A DNA stretch of 64,000 nucleotides from Anaerolineae bacterium (lineage in GTDB: Bacteria; Chloroflexota; Anaerolineae; 4572-78; J111): NCBI GenBank assembly GCA_023382535.1, contig JAHDWA010000017.1:62001-126000 (forward strand), given 5' to 3'. Below, piece by piece: positions 58,096-64,000 of this stretch (position 1 is its first letter; the number at the start of each line of letters is the position of its first letter). The notes under the pieces were generated by a model. It searched no databases, was not told where the DNA came from, and worked only from the letters and a program-made list of their open reading frames with translations. The position numbers and the translations under genes are program-made.

Positions 58096-59265
58096 ATGGC
58101 GACCAAGGGAAATTTGGATGACGTGCAGAACGAGATCGCAGATAGTAACGGCAATGCAGCTTCGTTGGAAACTCGGGAGGTAGCGGTCGCCAAATCAAAG
58201 GCCCAAAAACTGGCTGAGCTATTGGAGGCGCATCGAGGTGAGCGCCATATCGTCGTCCTCCACGATTATCCTGACCCCGATGCTATTTCCGCTGCTTACG
58301 CCCATCGCCTCATCAGTGCGCAGTTTGATATTGAGACGGATATTGTCTATAGCGGCAAAATTAGCCACCAGCAAAATATCGCCTTGGTCCGGTTGCTTGG
58401 CCTCAATTTGCTGCATTATGATCCGGCCATGGACCTGGGCCAGTACCAGGGAGCGGTCTTTGTGGACAACCAGGGCACAACCGCGGAAGAGATTTTCCAG
58501 GCTCTAGAAGCCGCCGGCGTACCGGCCTTGATTGCGGTAGATCATCACGAACTGCAGGAACGCCTCAAGCCCCAGTTCAGCGATATTCGCCGCACCGGCG
58601 CAGTGGCGACGATTTACGCCAAGTACCTGGAGCAGGGTTTGGTGGTGTTGGAGAAGTCAAACAAGACGCATATTATTGCCGCCACTGCTTTAATGCATGG
58701 CCTGATCAGCGATACCAACAGCTTTGTTCAGGCCAACAGCGAAGATTTCCAGGCTGCAGGCTTTTTAAGCTGGTTCACCGACGCGGAGTTGTTGAGCCAG
58801 ATCATGCGGCAGTCGCGCTCCAAACAGGTGATGGAGCTGATTCGCCGGGCGCTGGGCGATCGGTTGCTGGTCGAAAACTTTTCGATTGCCGGCATTGGCT
58901 ATGTTCGCGCCGAAGATCGAGACGCCATTCCTCAGGCCGCCGATTTCCTGCTCAGTGAGGAGAATGTCCACACGGCGATTGTCTATGGCATTGTCACCGG
59001 CATTGACCAGCAGGAGAAGGTCATTGGTTCGATGCGCACCCTCAAGATTACCCTGGACCCTGACCAGTTTATCAAGGATGTCTTTGGCAAAAATGAGGCC
59101 GGCCATTACTTTGGCGGGGGTAAGATGCTGGCCGGCGGTTTTGAGATTCCCATCGGTTTTCTATCGGGAGAAGCGGGCGAAGAGTTCCGCGACCTCAAAT
59201 GGCAGGTCTATGACGCCCAGATTAAGCAGAAATTATTCAAGAAGATCGGGGTGGAGAAGAGTTAG
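58096..59265 (+). CDS. DHH-family phosphoesterase
   Basis: A 389-residue protein with HDYPDPDA, a VFVDNQGT segment and DHHEL as metal motifs, and GHYFGGGKMLAGGF in the C-terminal domain where NrnA has GGH. An N-terminal 35-residue extension is polar. The changed C-terminal motif hints at another substrate than that of the relative at 8698. AAGGAGG precedes the ATG. Its end overlaps the convergent M23 gene by four bases. Confidence 0.87.
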   Translation: MATKGNLDDVQNEIADSNGNAASLETREVAVAKSKAQKLAELLEAHRGERHIVVLHDYPDPDAISAAYAHRLISAQFDIETDIVYSGKISHQQNIALVRLLGLNLLHYDPAMDLGQYQGAVFVDNQGTTAEEIFQALEAAGVPALIAVDHHELQERLKPQFSDIRRTGAVATIYAKYLEQGLVVLEKSNKTHIIAATALMHGLISDTNSFVQANSEDFQAAGFLSWFTDAELLSQIMRQSRSKQVMELIRRALGDRLLVENFSIAGIGYVRAEDRDAIPQAADFLLSEENVHTAIVYGIVTGIDQQEKVIGSMRTLKITLDPDQFIKDVFGKNEAGHYFGGGKMLAGGFEIPIGFLSGEAGEEFRDLKWQVYDAQIKQKLFKKIGVEKS

Positions 59266-60035
59266 GGGGCCAACCTTTCCTGGATAAAAGAGTCCGGGTC
59301 GGTATAACTGGCTTCAGGCGTAGGGAAATCATCCGGGGTTTCGGGATAGGTATAGCCGCGCCCTGGAATAAGGCCGCTACAGTGGGGAGAAGCAGGGTAG
59401 ATATCACGGCCGTTGTAGAAATCGCGCAGTTCATAGTGCAGGTGCGAGTCATCGCCGGAAGGGTGGTACTCCGGGTAACGGCCGGTATAATCCTGGTACA
59501 TCACCTCGCCCAGGCGCTGCCCCCGCGAGACAATTTGCCCGGCCTCAACCTCCAGTGAGCTGTCGTCAAGGTGAGCGTAGACCGAGTAAACTTTTTGGCC
59601 TGAAGTCAGGGTATGCTCGATGATGACCACGAGGCCGGGATAATTCATGGTCGGGTCGGCGAAGGCCACCTGGCCGTCGGCCACCGCCGTAACTTCGGCC
59701 CCGGCTGTGCTGCTGCCGTCGGCGCGATACCAATCTTCCCCCGCGTGATAAATCTGATCAAAGTTGACGCCAAAGCAGGTGTCGCCCTGCAAATCCGGGT
59801 TTTTGACGCCGTAACTGGTATCCTCGATGAGCTGGCCCTCGTTGTTGTGCGTTATTCTGGGCGCATAGCTTAAGCCGTCTCCAAAACCCAGGGGCGGGCT
59901 AAACTCGTCGGCTGCAGGCACTGTTTGAGCCTGAACCACCGCTGAGAAGGGTAAAAGTAACAGGCTCGATCCCAAAATCGTGCTGAGGCCGATGAAAATT
60001 AGAATTACTTCCCGCGTAAATTTTCTTTGGCGCAT
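59262..60035 (-). CDS. Secreted M23-family peptidase (LytM-like)
   Basis: A 257-residue exported protein with a signal peptide (about 1-37). The M23 metal motif is HAGEDW (H-x3-D), the later motif is HLHYELR, and YAHLDDSSLEVEAGQIVSRGQRLG forms the core, so all zinc ligands are there. Such enzymes cut peptidoglycan cross-links. It lies 10 bases after the lipoprotein gene and is likely co-transcribed with it. Confidence 0.9.
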   Translation of the reverse strand: MRQRKFTREVILIFIGLSTILGSSLLLLPFSAVVQAQTVPAADEFSPPLGFGDGLSYAPRITHNNEGQLIEDTSYGVKNPDLQGDTCFGVNFDQIYHAGEDWYRADGSSTAGAEVTAVADGQVAFADPTMNYPGLVVIIEHTLTSGQKVYSVYAHLDDSSLEVEAGQIVSRGQRLGEVMYQDYTGRYPEYHPSGDDSHLHYELRDFYNGRDIYPASPHCSGLIPGRGYTYPETPDDFPTPEASYTDPDSFIQERLAP

Positions 60036-60044
60036 AGTGCCTCT

Positions 60045-60674
60045 TTAATTGACCTTAAAACTCTCAACAATCTGGTAAAACAACTTCAAGGCCCGGGGGT
60101 CTACGGCATTGGCGGTGGAACCGTGAACGGGGGCCAGGGTATAAACGCGCTGGTTATAGAGAAACAGGATCGAGAATTCGGTGTTCGTCGGCAGAATACT
60201 GGTCTTTATACCCGGCAGCCGGGCGACCGTAATGACCTCCACCTGAGACAGCAAATCCTCCGGGGCGATCTCCTGGGCGCTGCGCTGATAGAGCTGGGCC
60301 AGCATTTGTTCGATGGGCAGGTCATTGGGGTTTCCCTCCACCCGAATGACCATGCCCTGGTAGCCAACCACTCCCGGCAGCTTGAACTGGAGCTGGGCGC
60401 TGTGGTTGCCAAAGCGGCTCTTGCCTATTTTGAGGCGCGTTTCTGCCGGATAGCTGAAGGAGTAGCCCAGCTCCGGGTCGGTGTACCGGTACCAACCGTT
60501 GTCTAAAACTTCTGGCGTGACCACCACAGTCACGGCCGGCTGCGGCGAAGGGGGCGGGGCGGCCTCATTTACCTGCGGCTGCGGGATCGGATTACAGCCA
60601 GACAGCAGCGCCAGCAGCGTTGCCAGAACGGCAGCGGAGACCCCTAAAGTTAGAGGGTAGATTCTTGTGACCAA
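60045..60674 (-). CDS. Lipoprotein of unknown function
   Basis: A 209-residue exported lipoprotein. Lipobox ALLSGC follows a hydrophobic stretch, then a Pro-rich linker (to about 50) and a PsbP/DUF1795-like beta domain (YRYTDPELGYSFSYPAE; AQLQFKLPG). The start is TTG at 60674 with GAGGA upstream; no ATG covers the signal peptide. It is upstream of and next to the M23 peptidase gene. Confidence 0.75.
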   Translation of the reverse strand: MVTRIYPLTLGVSAAVLATLLALLSGCNPIPQPQVNEAAPPPSPQPAVTVVVTPEVLDNGWYRYTDPELGYSFSYPAETRLKIGKSRFGNHSAQLQFKLPGVVGYQGMVIRVEGNPNDLPIEQMLAQLYQRSAQEIAPEDLLSQVEVITVARLPGIKTSILPTNTEFSILFLYNQRVYTLAPVHGSTANAVDPRALKLFYQIVESFKVN

Positions 60675-60799
60675 CGGCGTCCTCTGAACTGAGATTAAAA
60701 TTAAATCTGGTCTAGAAAACCTAGCATAAAATGAACGGAGTGCCTATATATCGGAGCTTAGAAAGAGGTATAAAAACAGATACATTTGCCAGAGGGGCG

Positions 60800-63700
60800 T
60801 TACAACAGTGTCACCGGGTCAATATCCACTTTCCACCCCTGCGGCAAGGGGAGTAATGGACGCAGCACCGCCGCCGGGTCAGGGGCGCGCAGGAGAATGT
60901 GCCAGCGGAACTGCGAGCGGACGCGGGGCACGTAGCTCGGCGTGGGGCCGATAATCTCCACCGCCGGCAGTCCCCGGCGATCTACGTGCAGGCGCAGCCG
61001 CTCGGCCAATTGGTGAGCCTCGGCGGCGCTGCGATCGGGGCCGGAGCCGCTGTACATCAGCAAAGCCAGCCGTTTGAAAGGGGGATAGCGCTGCTCCTGG
61101 CGGAAAGCCAGCTCGGTTTGATAAAAGCCGAGATAATCATGCTGGCTGGCTGCTTGCAGAGCCACCTGGTCCGGGTTGTACGTCTGGATGATGACGCGCC
61201 CACCCAGGGGACTGCGCCCGGCCCGGCCCGCTACCTGCATGAGCAGTTGAAAGGTGCGCTCGGCGGCGCGGAAATCGGGCAGGTAAAGGGCAGTATCGGC
61301 GGAGATGACGCCCACCAGCGTGACCAGGGGCAAATCCAGGCCCTTGGCCACCATCTGCGTGCCGACCATAACATTGGCCCGCCCGGTCATAAAATGCTGT
61401 AAAAACACATCGTGGCTGCCCTGCCGCCGGGTTGTGTCCCAATCCCAGCGAATGGTTTGGGCCTGGGGAAACTTGGCCTTAACCGCCTCTTCGACCCGCT
61501 GCGTGCCCAGCCCAAAGTAGCGAATCCGCTCGCTGCCGCACTGCGGGCATTGCCCCGGCGTCCGGTCGCGATAGCCGCAGTAATGGCACATGATCAATTC
61601 GCCGCTGGTGTGATAGGTCAGGGTGGTATCGCAGCGTGGGCAGCGCAGCACGAAGCCGCAATCCCGACAGATCACAAAACTGGCTGCACCTCGCCGGTTA
61701 AGGAACAGGATGATTTGCTCCTCCCGTCGCAGCGTCTCACGCATCGCGTCTTGCAAGGCCCGACTGAAAATGGTGCGGTTGCCCGCCTTCAACTCCTCCC
61801 GCAGGTCAACAATTTCGACGTGAGGTAACGGCAACGTAACGAAGGATGAAGGCTGAGGGATGAGGGATGAATCTGGAAGCTTGGTCTGTTTCATCCTTCC
61901 GCCTTCATCCTTCATCCTTTTCACCATTGCTTGCTGGACCGCGACATGCTGGGTGTGAGCGAGGATGCGATTGGGCAGGGTCAGCAGTTGGTACTCGCCG
62001 CGCTCGGCCTGGCGGTAGGTGACGACATCGGGGGTGGCGCTGCCCATGATCGCCAGCGCCTGGCTGAGGCGGCTCAACTCCAGGGCGGCATCACGGGCGT
62101 GAAAGATGGGCAGGCGGTCACGCTGCTTGTAGGCCGGTTCATGCTCTTCATCTACGACGATGACCCCCAGATTTTTGACCGGGGCAAACAGGGCTGAACG
62201 CGGCCCGACCACAATCGGCAGGTCGCCATGACGGACTCGCTCCCAGGTATCGTACCGCTCTCCCGGCGACAGGGCCGAATGCCAGACGGCCACCTGGCCC
62301 GGAAAACGGGCGGCCACCCGCTCGACGCTCTGGACTGCCAGGGTAATTTCGGGAACCAGCATAATCGCCCCTTGCCCGGCCCGCAGCGCCGTGGCAATGG
62401 CCCGTAGATAAATTTCAGTCTTGCCGGAGCCGGTCACGCCGTGGATGAGGATCGGCTTGGTCCCGTTCCGGCGCGACTTCCAGGCGGCGGCGACGGCCTC
62501 CCAGACGGCCTGCTGCTCTTCGCTGAGGGTGGGCGGCGTGTCGAGGGTAAAACTGCGCCCGGCCAGCGGGTCGCGCCAGCGGCGGGCGTCGTCCATGCTG
62601 ACCAGGCCGGCCCCGGCCAGCTCTTTGAGGGTTTGCAGGTTAGCGTTGGTTTGAGCATAGACCCAGCCCACCCAAACCGGCCCATCCTCGGCGGCCAGCA
62701 GCCGGAGAACTTCGGCCTGTTTTTGCGCCCCGCGCAGCTCGATCACCGCTTCGCTGAGATGGGCCGCCGGCAGGGTCAAAGTGACCCGTTCCGGCTCGTC
62801 AAAACGGACGACCCATCCTTTTTTGACGAGTCTAGTGAGGGCGTTCCGGTTGACGCCGGTAGCAGTCATTACCTCGTCCAGCGGGACAGGCTGCTTCTGC
62901 GCCAGCAAGTAATTGAGCAAAGTTGACTCTGCTTCGGAGGTAGTCTCGCTGGCGGGCGGGGTTGAGTCCGCAGCCCTGGGCGGGACGGCCAGCCGGGTTT
63001 GCTTGGGAATTATCTCCAGCCAGCCTTTCTCTGCCAGCGATTTAACCTGTTCGCGGGAGCAGTCCACGTGAGCCAGTACATCGGCCAGCGGCGGCAGGGG
63101 ATCGTCCAGGTCGGCCAGGTGGAGCAGAAGTTCCGCCTGTTTGGAGGGCCGTCCCAGGGTGGGCAGGGCAGCCTCCACCTCGTCGGGAGCGATCAGTAAT
63201 TCTATGGTGCGGTCCACTTTAGGGCCGACACGGGGCTTGGTCAGGGTGGACTCTTTGCGAGCCAGACCTTTTGCCAGCAGGGACTCGGCCACGCCGGGTT
63301 CGACCTCGGTCAGCGGCACGCTGCCATGCTGGCGCAGGTAATTGAGCAAAATCTGTTCCGGCGCATTGAGAGCAGGCGGCGGATTGGTGGCTGTAGAAGC
63401 AGGTTTCAGGACAAACTCTGATTTGCGGCTGGAGCCGGGCGGCAAAAAGTGGCGCACGCAAATCGCCAGGGGGGCCAGGGTTTCCTGCGAGAGCCAGCGG
63501 GCCAGACCGATTTGGGCCGGGTTCAGGACGGGCAGCGGGTCGAGGATGTCTGCGATGGGTTTGGTCTCGTCCACCGGCGAGGTTTCGCTGAGGCCGACCA
63601 CGATGGCCGGGAGTTGTTCGCTGCGAAAAGGCACTGCCACCCACTGGCCGGGCTGGATTTGGCCGGCCAGGTGCGCCGGAACTGTATAGTGGAAGGTCAG

Positions 63701-63847
63701 CGCCAGCGGATTGTTGGCTGAGAAGGACTCATCCTCGCCTAAATCAGCCGCTTCCGGGTAGGACAGGTCGGCGTCTTCGGGCAAATCTATAAAACTACGC
63801 CGGTCACGTTTAATAAGGGGGCGATCTACAACAACTTCAGCAAACAT
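60800..63847 (-). CDS. priA: Primosomal protein N' (PriA helicase), enlarged
   Basis: A 1015-residue helicase (usual length 730-830) that reloads the replisome at stalled forks. The 3'-end-binding domain (FHYTVPAHLAGQIQPGQWVAVPF) is followed by a long winged-helix region (about 180-430) with at least two extra wing repeats. The helicase core carries Walker A GVTGSGKTEIY, DEEH and the late motif VAGRAGRSPLGG. Eight Cys residues form two zinc sites (CRDCGFVLRCPRC; CHYC, CPQCG). About 25 residues near 650 (KRMKDEGGRMK and SSLIPQPSSF) are encoded by an STRR-like insert at 61841-61921, in frame. Confidence 0.95.
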   Translation of the reverse strand: MFAEVVVDRPLIKRDRRSFIDLPEDADLSYPEAADLGEDESFSANNPLALTFHYTVPAHLAGQIQPGQWVAVPFRSEQLPAIVVGLSETSPVDETKPIADILDPLPVLNPAQIGLARWLSQETLAPLAICVRHFLPPGSSRKSEFVLKPASTATNPPPALNAPEQILLNYLRQHGSVPLTEVEPGVAESLLAKGLARKESTLTKPRVGPKVDRTIELLIAPDEVEAALPTLGRPSKQAELLLHLADLDDPLPPLADVLAHVDCSREQVKSLAEKGWLEIIPKQTRLAVPPRAADSTPPASETTSEAESTLLNYLLAQKQPVPLDEVMTATGVNRNALTRLVKKGWVVRFDEPERVTLTLPAAHLSEAVIELRGAQKQAEVLRLLAAEDGPVWVGWVYAQTNANLQTLKELAGAGLVSMDDARRWRDPLAGRSFTLDTPPTLSEEQQAVWEAVAAAWKSRRNGTKPILIHGVTGSGKTEIYLRAIATALRAGQGAIMLVPEITLAVQSVERVAARFPGQVAVWHSALSPGERYDTWERVRHGDLPIVVGPRSALFAPVKNLGVIVVDEEHEPAYKQRDRLPIFHARDAALELSRLSQALAIMGSATPDVVTYRQAERGEYQLLTLPNRILAHTQHVAVQQAMVKRMKDEGGRMKQTKLPDSSLIPQPSSFVTLPLPHVEIVDLREELKAGNRTIFSRALQDAMRETLRREEQIILFLNRRGAASFVICRDCGFVLRCPRCDTTLTYHTSGELIMCHYCGYRDRTPGQCPQCGSERIRYFGLGTQRVEEAVKAKFPQAQTIRWDWDTTRRQGSHDVFLQHFMTGRANVMVGTQMVAKGLDLPLVTLVGVISADTALYLPDFRAAERTFQLLMQVAGRAGRSPLGGRVIIQTYNPDQVALQAASQHDYLGFYQTELAFRQEQRYPPFKRLALLMYSGSGPDRSAAEAHQLAERLRLHVDRRGLPAVEIIGPTPSYVPRVRSQFRWHILLRAPDPAAVLRPLLPLPQGWKVDIDPVTLL
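61841..61921. repeat. STRR-like element inside priA
   Basis: GAAGGATGAAGGCTGAGGGA-type units at 61841-61870 face TCATCCTTCCGCCTTCATCC units at 61891-61921, the reverse complements. The loop is about 20 bases. The reading frame stays open. Confidence 0.75.
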
Positions 63848-63848
63848 C

Positions 63849-64000
63849 TTATTTACTAATCGCTACGGCGGCATATCCCACCACCCGATCCTTGCGTGGG
63901 TGGGCGTCGGCGCTGGTGGCGTATTTGAGGAGAGTGGCCTGGGTTGCGCCCAGAGCGGCGGCGGTGTGGATGATCACGGCAATGGGGCCGGCGCCGCAGG
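63849..64000 (-). CDS. MEMO1-family protein (AmmeMemoRadiSam system protein B), C-terminal end
   Basis: The frame is open from the window edge to the stop at 63849-63851. The visible 49 residues start with CGAGPIAVIIHTAAALGA and contain LLKYATSADAHPRKDRVVGYAA, as in the C-terminus of MEMO1/AMMECR1-associated proteins. The PriA start follows after one base, so the genes share a transcript. The function of the family in bacteria is unknown, often linked to a radical SAM partner. Confidence 0.85.
   Translation of the reverse strand, partial: CGAGPIAVIIHTAAALGATQATLLKYATSADAHPRKDRVVGYAAVAISK

Overview
The window looks like a chromosomal stretch of a Chloroflexota bacterium, most likely of the Anaerolineae or a close class. 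This is an inference from gene content: multi-GAF and poly-HAMP kinases, a PyrF-PyrE fusion, a serine T-box leader, a sortase, many secreted beta-propeller proteins, and a GAAC-N4-GTTC promoter box of the Gram-positive LexA type. There is no rRNA gene or phylogenetic marker that settles it. No phage, integrase, transposase or CRISPR array was found. Most genes are GC-rich. The stretch of about 18.7-22.5 kb and the small gene at 45.5-46.0 kb are visibly AT-rich.

Layout. 1-8 kb is mostly minus-strand signalling and stress genes: a truncated HAMP-repeat kinase, dps, a metallophosphoesterase, and a three-gene unit (metallo-beta-lactamase-fold hydrolase, four-GAF histidine kinase, double-receiver BTAD regulator). 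8-12 kb holds a DUF427 protein, an NrnA-like DHH phosphoesterase, a 53-residue Cys-ending protein, a small secreted protein and an orphan type I specificity subunit behind three phased iterons. 12-15.3 kb is a minus-strand pyrimidine operon (pyrFE fusion, pyrD type 1B, pyrK) with a structured leader. 15.5-18.7 kb has a small protein and an XRE regulator around a consensus promoter, a kinase with a degenerate ATPase domain and two tRNA-Ser genes. The AT-rich island carries a large SPFH protein interrupted by five 53-residue repeats, plus two small genes whose promoters contain LexA-like boxes. 22.5-25.1 kb has a phosphatase, serS and its T-box, and a multibranch inverted-repeat element.

25-38 kb is mainly housekeeping and envelope: MscS channel, site-2 protease, HD protein, prephenate-dehydrogenase-like protein, GIY-YIG protein, glycosyltransferase, secreted protein, subtilase, a PD-(D/E)XK nuclease, a His-tailed membrane protein beside SCO1, and two stand-alone receivers. 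38-45 kb carries rsmE, an SDR enzyme, prmA, a ResA-like thioredoxin, an Lgt-like protein, a sortase and holA. 45-48 kb carries a DUF433 protein, a zinc-ribbon protein, a relic of a tryptophanase gene, an HNH module and the intact tryptophanase gene. 48-58 kb is an ECF sigma factor coupled to a membrane propeller protein (probable anti-sigma), followed by secreted or membrane propeller proteins and a 1178-residue dockerin-ended SBBP protein. 58-64 kb ends with a second DHH protein, an M23 peptidase, a lipoprotein, an enlarged PriA and the end of a MEMO1-family gene.

The strongest unexplained signal is a scattered class of short elements made of imperfect 6-8 base units in one arm and their reverse complements in the other. 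Unit sequences differ from place to place but the design is the same. I count more than fifteen, mostly between genes. Two sit in frame inside the priA and HD-domain genes. They resemble in style the heptamer repeats (STRR) known from heterocystous cyanobacteria. A second recurring design is a pair of adjacent hairpins whose loops are complementary to each other, seen at three places.
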